Shown here: positions 23,970 through 34,208 of the stretch, piece by piece
How positions within the stretch are numbered: position 1 is the stretch's first letter
Layout: each line of letters starts with the position of its first letter
NCBI RefSeq assembly: GCF_014203665.1
Contig: NZ_JACHJN010000015.1
Location: 62,001 to 126,000, forward strand
Direction of reading: 5' to 3'
Source: Saccharothrix tamanrassetensis
Lineage (GTDB): Bacteria > Actinomycetota > Actinomycetes > Mycobacteriales > Pseudonocardiaceae
DNA length: 64,000 nucleotides
Notes under the pieces: model-generated
What the model saw: only the letters and a program-made list of their open reading frames with translations
Database searches by the model: none
What the model was told of the DNA's origin: nothing
Made by a program: the position numbers and the translations under genes

Positions 23970-24434
23970 ATGACCGAGACCCTGGACGCGACCGACTGGG
24001 CGATCCTGGCCGAGCTGCAACGGGACGGCCGGATCGCGCTCACCGAGTTGGGTCGCCGGGTCAACCTCAGCGCGTCGGCCACCACCGAACGCGTCAAGCG
24101 GCTGGAGTCGGCGGGCGTCATCACGGGCTACCGCGCCGCCGTCGACCTGGACAAGGTCGGGTTCACCGTGCTGGCCGTGGTGCGCCTGAAGTACCCGGGC
24201 AACCAGCACCAGCCGCTGAGGAAGCTGCTGGGCGAGCGCACCGAGATCCTGGAGTGCCTGCGCACCACGGGCGAGGACTGCTACACGCTGAAGATCGCCG
24301 CCACCTCGATGCCACACCTGGAGCGGGTGGTCAACGAGCTGACGGCGTTCGGCAGCACCACGACCAACATCGTCTACAGCCAGACGTTGCCGTACCGGGG
24401 TGTGGCCGGAAGGCCGCCGGAGCGGCCTTCCTGA
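23970..24434 (+). CDS. Lrp/AsnC-family transcriptional regulator
   Basis: 154 residues with the full Lrp layout: a helix-turn-helix (DWAILAELQRDGRIALTELGRRVNLSASATTERVKRLESAGVI) and the ferredoxin-like RAM domain (VLAVVRLKYPGN; ECLRTTGEDCYTLKIAATSMPHLERVVNEL; TTTNIVYSQTLPYRG). Lrp proteins usually sense an amino acid. TAGATT at 23958-23963 ends 6 bp before the ATG, so the mRNA may be leaderless, and TTGACCGG occurs at 23929 and again at 23962, a possible direct-repeat operator shared with the divergent F420 enzyme/deaminase pair. Confidence 0.93.
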   Translation: MTETLDATDWAILAELQRDGRIALTELGRRVNLSASATTERVKRLESAGVITGYRAAVDLDKVGFTVLAVVRLKYPGNQHQPLRKLLGERTEILECLRTTGEDCYTLKIAATSMPHLERVVNELTAFGSTTTNIVYSQTLPYRGVAGRPPERPS

Positions 24435-24438
24435 CCGG

Positions 24439-25311
24439 TCACCGCCAGCGGGTCGCCGGCGCGCAGGTCGCCGGGTCGGCCCCGTTCGACCCGCTGTGGA
24501 TCACCTTCCGGTCCTCCGGCGTGACGAAGCACCGGCCGTTCAGGTCGTTGCTGGAGCCGAGCTGCCTGCCCACCGAGTCGTACGCGCGGATCTCGCCCAT
24601 GGTGTCGTCCTCCGGGATGGCCCACGTGGTCGGGTGCACGATCCGCGCCACGTAAGTGCCGTTGGCGACGGTGGCTTCCACGGTCCGGCCGTCGTTGGTG
24701 TACGTCACCCGGGCCACCTCCGGAGAGACCCGCCCGGACACCGCGCGCCAACCGTGCTGTCCCCGGTAGACGCTCTTGTTCCCCGGCACGTCGCCGCCGG
24801 CCATGCCGCTGTTGTGGTCCACCGAGAAGTGGCCCGGCAGCCAGTCGAGGGCGAGCCCGGCGGCGAGCCCGGAGTTGAACGGCATCGCGGGACCGTCGAT
24901 CGTGCAGTCCAGCGCGGTGTCCCGCGTGTAGAGCAGACCGAACTTGCCCGCCTCGTCCTCGACGTACTGGTACAGGGTGGCCTGCCCCTGCACGCCCGCG
25001 ACGGTCGGGCAGCCTTCCTCGATCTCCACGACCCGCTGCGGCGACAGTCCGGGGATGACCGGCCTTGTCTGCGCGGGCGTGGTCGCCGACGCGGTGCCGG
25101 TGGTGCTCTGGGCAGGGGCGACGGTGTTGTTCCGCTGCCACGGCGCGAGGAACGCGACGGCGGCGACCACCGCGACCACGGCGACCGTGGCGGTGATCAA
25201 AGGCGCGTAACGGAAAGCCCGGCGGGCGGTGACGGCGCGTTCGAGCTGAGCGCGGATCTCGGCCTGACGACCGGGCGGCAGGTCCCGGGCCGGGGGCAGT
25301 GTGCGGTTCAT
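24439..25311 (-). CDS. Membrane-anchored protein co-expressed with ECF sigma factor
   Basis: 290 residues: a cytosolic N-terminus of about 35 residues (LPPGRQAEIRAQLERAVTARR), one membrane helix (APLITATVAVVAVVAAVAFL), a Thr/Ala linker, and an extracytoplasmic domain with paired cysteines (EEGCPTVAG, ALDCTIDG, GRCFVTPED, PATCAPATRW). The start overlaps the sigma gene stop by ATGA, so the two are translationally coupled. By position it is the anti-sigma or sensor, but no zinc-binding ZAS motif (HxxxCxxC) is present, so that role is inference. Confidence 0.75.
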   Translation of the reverse strand: MNRTLPPARDLPPGRQAEIRAQLERAVTARRAFRYAPLITATVAVVAVVAAVAFLAPWQRNNTVAPAQSTTGTASATTPAQTRPVIPGLSPQRVVEIEEGCPTVAGVQGQATLYQYVEDEAGKFGLLYTRDTALDCTIDGPAMPFNSGLAAGLALDWLPGHFSVDHNSGMAGGDVPGNKSVYRGQHGWRAVSGRVSPEVARVTYTNDGRTVEATVANGTYVARIVHPTTWAIPEDDTMGEIRAYDSVGRQLGSSNDLNGRCFVTPEDRKVIHSGSNGADPATCAPATRWR

Positions 25312-25907
25312 CGGTCCTCCACGGGGATCGCGGTGAGCGGGACGACCTCGCGCTGCGCGTCGAGCAGCTTGCCGAGCCGGGCCTTGGCCTTGCTGACCCG
25401 CGCCCGCACGCTGCCTTCCGCGATGCCGAGCACGGCCGCCGCGTCGGCGTACGACACACCCGACCACACGCACATCGCCAGCGCCTCGCGTTCGTTGCGC
25501 GGCAACCGGTTCACCGCGCCCAACAGCTCCTCCATCCGCCGTTGGTCGTCCACCCTGGCCGCCACCTGGTCCGCGTGGTCGGGGATCGGCTGTTCCACCG
25601 GCACGCGGTGGAACAGCCGCAGCCGGCGCGCCACCGTGCGCCGGTCGCTGCGCACCACGTTGGTGGCCACGGCCAGCAGCCACGGCAGCGCGGAGTCGCG
25701 CTCCAACCGCAGCCGGTCCCGCTTGCGCCACGCCACCAGGAACGTGTTCTGCAAGTGGTCCTCGGCGGCGGACCAGGACGCGGTGAGCCGGAAGCAGTGG
25801 TTGTAGACCGCCTTCGCGTGCCGGTCGAACAGCACCCCGAAGGCGAACCCGCTGCCCCCCGCTGCCTGGGACCACAGCGCGCGGTCGTCAGGGTCTTCGG
25901 TCGTCAT
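25308..25907 (-). CDS. ECF-subfamily RNA polymerase sigma factor
   Basis: 199 residues with region 2 (AVYNHCFRLTASWSAAEDHLQNTFLVAWRKRDRL, ALPWLLAVATNVVRSDRR) and region 4 (LLGAVNRLPRNEREALAMCV, GVSYADAAAVLGIAEGSVRARVSKAKARL). It is close to the SigE/SCO-type ECF factors seen upstream of membrane-anchored partner genes. The next gene overlaps its stop by 4 bp. A weak inverted repeat (GCCTGG...CCAGGC, 25940-25965) lies in the leader. The promoter specificity cannot be told from the window. Confidence 0.93.
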   Translation of the reverse strand: MTTEDPDDRALWSQAAGGSGFAFGVLFDRHAKAVYNHCFRLTASWSAAEDHLQNTFLVAWRKRDRLRLERDSALPWLLAVATNVVRSDRRTVARRLRLFHRVPVEQPIPDHADQVAARVDDQRRMEELLGAVNRLPRNEREALAMCVWSGVSYADAAAVLGIAEGSVRARVSKAKARLGKLLDAQREVVPLTAIPVEDR

Positions 25908-26016
25908 GCCTGTTCGTGTCCACCCGGAGCGGAAGTGTTGCCTGGATATCGCCGAAATCCCAGGCTACTGCGCCGCTGCCACCAGCGCGGACCCGGAGAC
26001 GTCCTCTTGACCTGCG

Positions 26017-26030
26017 GGGAAGCGCTCTCA
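26017..26030 (+). promoter_or_regulatory. CebR-like LacI-type operator
   Basis: GGGAAGCGCTCTCA matches 11 of 14 bases of the CebR box TGGGAGCGCTCCCA known from Streptomyces cellobiose/cellulose genes. It lies 83-96 bp upstream of a secreted GH3 glucosidase. Control by a CebR homologue elsewhere is inferred. Confidence 0.55.
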
Positions 26031-26112
26031 TGAAGGTCTTGACCGAAACAGTCCACGCGAAGAGGATCGGCACGACAACGCCGTCGCTCCCCGCCGAGGA
26101 ACGGACCAGCAG

Positions 26113-28731
<2,619 letters not shown>

Positions 28732-29639
28732 CCGAGGGGGACCAGCCGAAGGGGACTGACCGAAGGGGCGGGCGCCGACCGGCCCGCCCCCGACTCGGCA
28801 GCCGACCGGTCCTCCCTCGGGTCTGCGCGACGACCAGTGCGGCAAGAACGACAACGGCTCCGAACGCCTGTGCCACGGTCAGGTCCTGGCCCAGCGCGAG
28901 CCACCCCACGGCGGTCGCCACCACCGGGCTGAGCAACCCGAGGAACGTCACCTCGGTGGCCGGCAGCAGACCGATGCCCCGGAACCACAGGCTGTACGAC
29001 AAGGCCGCGCCGACGGTGGCCAGGTACGTGTACCCGGCCACGTTCGTCGCCGACAGCGCCGGCGGGGCACCTTCCACCAGCAGCGTGACCGGCAGGAGCA
29101 GCAGGCCGCCCGCGACGAGCTGCCAGCCGGTGGAGGCCAGCAGCGGTGCCGGTGAGCGCCATCGCTTGCTCAGCACGGTCCCGGCCGCCATCACGGCCGC
29201 GCCGCCGAGCGCCGCCGTCACGCCGATCCAGTCGAGTCGCGCGTCGGCCCGCAGCACCAGCAGGCTCACCCCGGCCACGCCCGCGACCGCCGCGAGCGCG
29301 ACCCGCAGCGTCATCCGCTGACCGAGCAGCCCGGCGGCGAGCCCGGCCACCATCAGCGGCTGCACCGCGCCCACGGTCGCCGCCACCCCGCCCGGCAGCC
29401 GGTACGCGGCCAGGAACAGCAGCGGCAGGAACGCGCCGATGTTCAGCGCGCCCAGCACCAGCGAGCGCCACCACCAGTCGCCGGCGGGCAGTCGCCGGGT
29501 CACCGCGACCAGCAGCAGGCCCGCCGGCAGCGACCGGAGCAGGGCGGCCAGCAGCGGGCGGTCCGGCGGCAGGTACTCGGTGGTGACGAGGTACGTCGTG
29601 CCCCAGGTGGCGGGGGCCAGCGCGGTGAGCAGCCGGTTG

Positions 29640-29709
29640 CTTAGCACTAAGTCAAACTAGCTCATCGCTAAGGTAGTTCTGCGGTGATTTGCCTCACCGC
29701 TAAGGTAGT
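29640..29709. promoter_or_regulatory. MarR operator region: palindrome and two 12-bp direct repeats
   Basis: CTTAG-CA-CTAAG (29640-29651) is an inverted repeat covering the EamA start. CGCTAAGGTAGT occurs twice without mismatch, at 29666-29677 and 29698-29709 (32 bp apart, about three helical turns). The second copy contains TAAGGT, which would be the -10 of the MarR gene 6 bp before its GTG. Confidence 0.6.
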
Positions 29710-29712
29710 GGC

Positions 29713-30210
29713 GTGACCGACCACGTGGACCTCGTGCTGGAGCAGTGGCACGCGCAGCGCCCTGACCTGGACGTCTCGCCGATGGCGGTGATCGGCCGGC
29801 TGTCCCGGCTGGCTCGTCTGGTCGACGGGGAACTGCGCAAGACGTTCGCCTCGCACGGCCTGGACCGCGCGTCGTTCGACGTGCTGGCGACCTTGCGGCG
29901 CAGCGCCCCGCCGCACCGGCTGACCCCGACCGAGCTGATGCACGCGTCGATGGTCACCTCCGGCGCGATCACCCAGCGGCTGGACCGGCTGGAAGCGCGC
30001 GGCCTGGTCACCCGTGAACCGAGCGAGGTCGACGGTCGGGGTGTGGTGGTCGCGCTGACCGCCGAAGGCCAGGCCCTCTTCGACCGGACGCTGCCAGACC
30101 ATCTGGCCACCGAGCATCGGCTGCTCGCGGCGTTGAGCCCCACCGAACGGAGCGGGCTCGCGAACACCCTGCGGGCGGTGTTGGAGTCACTCGGCGACGT
30201 CCGGGGTTGA
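29713..30210 (+). CDS. MarR-family transcriptional regulator
   Basis: 165 residues with the MarR winged helix: HGLDRASFDVLATLRRSAPPHRLTPTELM, MVTSGAITQRLDRLEARGLVTREPSEVDGRGVVVALTAEG (the beta-wing with the conserved DxR), and C-terminal dimer helices. GTG start at 29713. It is divergent from an EamA exporter with shared operator repeats between them: the usual layout of a repressor released by the exported compound. The ligand is unknown. The upstream -10 would place transcription at the start codon. Confidence 0.92.
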   Translation: MTDHVDLVLEQWHAQRPDLDVSPMAVIGRLSRLARLVDGELRKTFASHGLDRASFDVLATLRRSAPPHRLTPTELMHASMVTSGAITQRLDRLEARGLVTREPSEVDGRGVVVALTAEGQALFDRTLPDHLATEHRLLAALSPTERSGLANTLRAVLESLGDVRG

Positions 30211-30307
30211 TCCCGTCCGATCCGGCCGCAGATCCCTGGCATGGTGAGCGGGTAACCGACCTACGTGTCCAACGGGCTCCCAGCCACGACCGCGCTGTCC
30301 GACCGGC

Positions 30308-30742
30308 TCATCCCGATCCCGGGTTGACCGCCGCCCGCCGCGGACCCGCCGTCCGTCGCAGCCACAGCAGGCCCAGCACCGGCAGCACCAACGGGATGAA
30401 GACGTACCCGCTGCCGAAGTCGGACCACACCGTCGCGTCGGGGAACCACGACGGCACCAGGAGGCTGACGGCGCCGACCACCAGCACGCCCGCCAGTTCC
30501 ACCGCGCAGGACAGGAAAGCCACCCGCCGCGACGCACGGCTGCCGACCGCCAGCGTGACCGTGGCCAGCAGGTAGACCACGGCCGCCAACGCGGACAGCA
30601 GGTAGGCGACGGGGGCTTCACCGAAGCGCGTCGCGATCTGCACGGCGGATCGCGACGTCGCGGCGATCGCGAAGATCCCGTACACGGCGATCAGCAGCCG
30701 TCCCGGCCCGGAGCGCGTCGCGAGGGCGAGGTCGTCAGCCAT
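30308..30742 (-). CDS. Four-helix integral membrane protein
   Basis: 144 residues with four hydrophobic helices (LLIAVYGIFAIAATSRSAVQIA, YLLSALAAVVYLLATVTLAV, VAFLSCAVELAGVLVVGAVSLL, GYVFIPLVLPVLGLLWL) and conserved FGEAPVAY and PDATVWSDFGSGY loops. It belongs to a family of small actinomycete membrane proteins of unknown function. It overlaps the upstream gene by 8 bp and forms a two-gene operon with it. The two proteins probably act together in the membrane. Confidence 0.8.
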   Translation of the reverse strand: MADDLALATRSGPGRLLIAVYGIFAIAATSRSAVQIATRFGEAPVAYLLSALAAVVYLLATVTLAVGSRASRRVAFLSCAVELAGVLVVGAVSLLVPSWFPDATVWSDFGSGYVFIPLVLPVLGLLWLRRTAGPRRAAVNPGSG

Positions 30743-31115
30743 GGCCGGCCCACACCTGGTGCAGCCGCAGGATCATCACCGGCACGCTGAGGCAGCCCAC
30801 CAGCAGCACCGACGCACCCCACCGCGACCGTTCGGCCAGCGCCCAGAACCCGGCCAGCGGCAGCACCAGCACCGGCGCGACCAGGTAGCCGACGAACGTG
30901 GGGCCGGAGATGTCCCGGTCCAGCCCCACCAGCCGCACGACCCCGATCACGGCCTGCACCAGCAGCCCGACCTCCAGCAGCACCACCACGCCCGCGATGC
31001 CGAGCGTCAGCTTGGTCTCCAGCGTCAACGGCTTGTCGAGCACCACGAGCAGCAACGCCCAGGCAGCCGCCACCAGCGCCAGCACGGTCAGCGCCACGGC
31101 CAACGAGTCGATCAT
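30735..31115 (-). CDS. Four-helix integral membrane protein, operon partner
   Basis: 126 residues, almost wholly hydrophobic: AVALTVLALVAAAWALLLVV, LTLGIAGVVVLLEVGLLVQAV, VGYLVAPVLVLPLAGFWAL and ASVLLVGCLSVPVMILRL. The polar loop RLVGLDRDISGPTFVGY is typical of a conserved actinomycete membrane family found next to the preceding type. Function unknown. Its stop overlaps the start of the 30308-30742 gene by 8 bp, so translation is probably coupled. Confidence 0.8.
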   Translation of the reverse strand: MIDSLAVALTVLALVAAAWALLLVVLDKPLTLETKLTLGIAGVVVLLEVGLLVQAVIGVVRLVGLDRDISGPTFVGYLVAPVLVLPLAGFWALAERSRWGASVLLVGCLSVPVMILRLHQVWAGHG

Positions 31116-31336
31116 CGGGTCAGGTCCTCCAACGGCGGGTCCACCGGGAATCTATCCCCGCCTGCCCCGCCGGTCGTCGGCGGCCGTTCCGGAACCCCGG
31201 CCGGACCGGCCGCTCGCCGGGTGGCGCCCCAGCGTCCGGCGACGCCTCCGGGTGGTCCTTGGCCGGCACCGACCTGCCATCTCGTCGTCGGTGACGATTC
31301 ACTCGACAGTGGCCACTTTCGTGCGATCCTGCCTGG

Positions 31337-31358
31337 GTGATCAGCACCGGTTGATCAC
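31337..31358. promoter_or_regulatory. Inverted repeat upstream of secreted nuclease
   Basis: GTGATCA and TGATCAC flank an 8-bp spacer (GCACCGGT), 69-90 bp before the GTG at 31427. Possible operator for the nuclease gene. The rest of 31116-31426 shows no gene. Confidence 0.4.
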
Positions 31359-31426
31359 GCACAGTCAGGTCCTGGTCGGCGGGCCGGCACCCTGCGCCGC
31401 CGCTCTCGGGGAGAGGACACCCAGCC

Positions 31427-32608
31427 GTGCGAAAGTTCCCTTGGCGCTTGACTGGCCTACTGGCCGCCGGCGCCACCGTTGTCGCCACCCTGCTCGTGCC
31501 CACCACCGCCGCAGGAGCCGCGCCGATCACCGTCGCGCAGGCCATCGGTCAGCAGAACGGCTCTTCGGCCACCGTGCGGGGCTACGTCGTCGGGCAGCCG
31601 ACCGCGGCCACCACCGTGGTCCGGTCGAACTTCCCCTCCGACTACGCGTTGGCGCTGGCCGACACACCCGACCAGACCAACTCCAGCCAGATGATCTACG
31701 TGCAGATCACTTCGTCGTTCCGCTCGGCGTGGGGGCTGCGGACCAACCCCGGCCTGCTCGGCGCCCGGATCGACGTGACCGGTCCCCTCACCGCGTACTT
31801 CTCGCATCCGGGACTGACCTCGCCGACGGCGTTCGCGTCGGCCGGCACCGCGCCCACCACCACGTCCACCACCGCGACACTCCCGCCGACGAGCACGACC
31901 GGCGCACCGGGCGGCGACTACGACCCGACGTACTACCGGGACGCCATCGGCAAGTCCGGGTCGTCGTTGAAAACCGTCTTGCACCAGATCATCAGGACGA
32001 ACACGAAGTTGTCGTACGACCAGGTGTGGAACGCGCTGAAGGTGACGGACGAAGACCCGGGCAACGCCGCGAACGTGGTCCTGCTCTACAGCGGCCGGTC
32101 GCAGAGCAAGTCGACCAACGGCGGCAACGCCGACGACTGGAACCGCGAGCACGTCTGGGCCAAGTCCCACGGCGACTTCGGTACGGCCACCGGACCCGGC
32201 ACCGACCTGCACCACCTGCGGCCGGAAGACGTGTCGGTGAACGCGAACCGCGGCAACAAGGACTTCGACCTGGGCGGATCGGTGGCGGCCGAGGCGCCGG
32301 GCAACTACACCGACGGCGACTCGTGGGAGCCGCGCAACGCGGTCAAGGGCGACGTGGCCCGGATGCTCTTCTACATGGCGGTCAGGTACGAGGGCGGCGA
32401 CGGCTTCGCGAACCTGGAACTGAACAACAACGTCGGCAACGGCACCGCGCCGTACATGGGCCGCCAGTCGGTGCTCCTGCAGTGGCACGCCCAGGACCCG
32501 CCGGACGCGTTCGAGAAGCGCCGCAACCAGGTCATCTACGACGCCTACCAGCACAACCGCAACCCGTTCATCGACCACCCGGAGTGGGCCCCGTCGATCT
32601 GGAACTGA
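31427..32608 (+). CDS. Secreted EndA/NucM-family endonuclease
   Basis: 393 residues. A signal peptide (LTGLLAAGATVVATLLVPTTAAGAA) is followed by a DUF6359/OB-like domain at about 33-130 (ITVAQAIGQQNGSSATVRGYVVG), a Thr/Pro linker, and an endonuclease I domain at about 155-393 with DDWNREHVWAKSHGDFG (the His of REHVW is the catalytic base) and DLHHLRPEDVSVNANRGNKDFD (metal-binding HHL and N-x-x-R-x-N). The enzyme should cut DNA and perhaps RNA without sequence preference outside the cell, for nutrient uptake. A 14-bp terminator follows at 32675. Confidence 0.87.
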   Translation: MRKFPWRLTGLLAAGATVVATLLVPTTAAGAAPITVAQAIGQQNGSSATVRGYVVGQPTAATTVVRSNFPSDYALALADTPDQTNSSQMIYVQITSSFRSAWGLRTNPGLLGARIDVTGPLTAYFSHPGLTSPTAFASAGTAPTTTSTTATLPPTSTTGAPGGDYDPTYYRDAIGKSGSSLKTVLHQIIRTNTKLSYDQVWNALKVTDEDPGNAANVVLLYSGRSQSKSTNGGNADDWNREHVWAKSHGDFGTATGPGTDLHHLRPEDVSVNANRGNKDFDLGGSVAAEAPGNYTDGDSWEPRNAVKGDVARMLFYMAVRYEGGDGFANLELNNNVGNGTAPYMGRQSVLLQWHAQDPPDAFEKRRNQVIYDAYQHNRNPFIDHPEWAPSIWN

Positions 32609-32674
32609 CCGCCGGCGCCGGACTCGCGACCGGGCTCCGCGACCGGGTTCCGGAACCGACCGCAGGTCGTTGTC

Positions 32675-32715
32675 ACACGGGGCAGGTGTTTTCGGGCGCG
32701 GCACCTGCCCCGTGT
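32675..32715 (+). terminator. Terminator of the nuclease gene
   Basis: ACACGGGGCAGGTG and CACCTGCCCCGTGT are perfect 14-bp arms around a 13-base loop beginning TTTT. It lies 67 bp after the stop of the endonuclease gene. Confidence 0.7.
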
Positions 32716-32800
32716 ACGGCCGGAAGGGGACCACGTCCCCCGTACTCCCCGTCCGGCTCCCCTTGCAACAACGGAAGGACACACACCCTCCAGGAGGAGG

Positions 32801-32838
32801 TGTGGTAACGCTATGCCAGTACTGGCTAGTTAACACCT
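32801..32838. other. AT-rich palindrome region with ribosome-site-like sequence
   Basis: A perfect 12-bp palindrome GCCAGTACTGGC (32815-32826) is nested between GGTAAC and GTTAAC-like arms. AGGAGGAGG (32792-32800) and an ATG at 32814 would open a six-codon reading frame (MPVLAS). No plus-strand gene follows, since the ROK gene is convergent. Unexplained, perhaps a bidirectional terminator. Confidence 0.35.
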
Positions 32839-32882
32839 ACGACAATTGAGTGAATCACCAGGCGGGTGCCACTCGACTACTC

Positions 32883-34073
32883 TCAGAGAGTGACTGCTCC
32901 CCGGCGGTCGAAGACGAGATCGCGGGCCGACCGCAACCCCATCGCGATGGCCCCGCTGAGCACCGCGCCGTCGCCCAACTCGCCCGCCACGATCCGAGGC
33001 GCGAGCGGCGTCATCCTGCGCAGCGCCGCCTCCAGCGGCTCCTGCAGCAGCCCGGTATTGCTACCGATGCCGCCGCCCAGCACGACCAGTTCCGGATCTA
33101 TCACGGCGGCCACCGAGGCCACCAGGTACGCCAGCCGCCCGGCCTCGTCCCGCACCGCGCGCAGCGCCCGTTCGTCACCGGACTTCGCCAGCGAGAACAC
33201 GTCCCGGGCGGACTTGGCGGTGGTGACGCCGTGTTCCTTCGCCAGCGCCACGACGGATTCCGCGGCCGCGGCGGCCTCCAGCTGGCCGCGCACCTCACGG
33301 TCCACTTCGGACGGAGGACCGTAGGGCAGGTAGCCGACCTCGCCCGCCGCGCCGTGCGCGCCCCGGAACAGCCGGCCGTCCACGACGATGCCCATGCCGA
33401 TCCCGGTGCCCACCGTGACGCACACGAACACGTCCACGTTGCGCGCCGCGCCGTACGCGCGTTCGCCCACGGCCGTCAGGTTCGCGTCGTTCTCGACCAC
33501 CAGCTCGGGGCCGAGTTCGGCCTCCAGCTCCTCCAACAGGCCCCGCCGCTCCAAGCCGGGTAGGTTCGGCGCGTGGTGCAGGGTCTGGTTGCGCGGGTCG
33601 GGCACGCCGGGCGTGCCGATGACCTTCACCACCAGGTCGTCCAGCGACAGGCCGGCGTCGGAGGCGGTGCGGGCGGCCAGTTCGCGGACCGTGCGCACCA
33701 GCGCACCCGCCGACCGGCACCGGTTGCGCTCGTCCACCCGCGCCTTGACCGAACCCGCGAGGTCCGCCACGGCGACCCGGATGCGCTGCCGGCCGATGTC
33801 GATGCCCAGCACGTGCCCGGCAGCCGGGTTCGGCTCGTACACCATCGCCGACCGGCCCGGACCGGCCGTGGTGCGACCGACGGTGCGCACCAGGCCGTGC
33901 TGCTCCAGATCGAGCAGCGCCTGGCCCACGGTCGGCTTGGACAGCCCGGTCTCCTTCGCGATCTGCGGTCTGGTCGCGGGACCACCGCGGCGCAACCGGT
34001 CGAGCACAGCGCGCTGGTTGAGCACGCGCATACCAGCGGGTGTGCCCACCTGGGGCGACTTGCGGACCGTCAC
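32883..34073 (-). CDS. ROK-family regulator lacking the zinc-cysteine motif
   Basis: 396 residues from the GTG at 34071-34073. The N-terminal winged helix is VLNQRAVLDRLRRGGPATRPQIAKETGLSKPTVGQALLDLEQ. The sugar-kinase fold follows, with GIDIGRQRIRVAVADLAG and VTVGTGIGMGIVVDGRLFRGAHGAAGEVGY. The usual CxCGxxGCxE cluster after GEVGY is replaced by GPPSEVDREVRGQLEAAAA, so zinc is not expected. It diverges from a giant secreted GH92 mannosidase across a TTGACA-N4-TGTCAA palindrome, and is its likely repressor, perhaps responding to mannose or a derivative. TACACT (34082-34087) ends 8 bp before the start. Confidence 0.88.
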   Translation of the reverse strand: MTVRKSPQVGTPAGMRVLNQRAVLDRLRRGGPATRPQIAKETGLSKPTVGQALLDLEQHGLVRTVGRTTAGPGRSAMVYEPNPAAGHVLGIDIGRQRIRVAVADLAGSVKARVDERNRCRSAGALVRTVRELAARTASDAGLSLDDLVVKVIGTPGVPDPRNQTLHHAPNLPGLERRGLLEELEAELGPELVVENDANLTAVGERAYGAARNVDVFVCVTVGTGIGMGIVVDGRLFRGAHGAAGEVGYLPYGPPSEVDREVRGQLEAAAAAESVVALAKEHGVTTAKSARDVFSLAKSGDERALRAVRDEAGRLAYLVASVAAVIDPELVVLGGGIGSNTGLLQEPLEAALRRMTPLAPRIVAGELGDGAVLSGAIAMGLRSARDLVFDRRGAVTL

Positions 34074-34140
34074 AGCGAGCGAGTGTAGATCGGGTGGAGC
34101 AGTGATCGGACAGGCTTGCGGACAAGCTGCCCGGACGGTC

Positions 34141-34156
34141 TTGACAACGATGTCAA
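34141..34156. promoter_or_regulatory. Palindromic operator TTGACA-N4-TGTCAA
   Basis: A perfect 6-4-6 inverted repeat (spacer ACGA) lies in the ROK/GH92 divergent gap, 53-68 bp before the GH92 ATG. Each arm is itself a perfect -35 hexamer, so repressor binding would block promoters in both directions. Confidence 0.6.
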
Positions 34157-34208
34157 CCGGCGGTTTCGCTGGCCCGCGAGGCGGTTGCCGAGGTGAGAGG
34201 CGTGCGCG

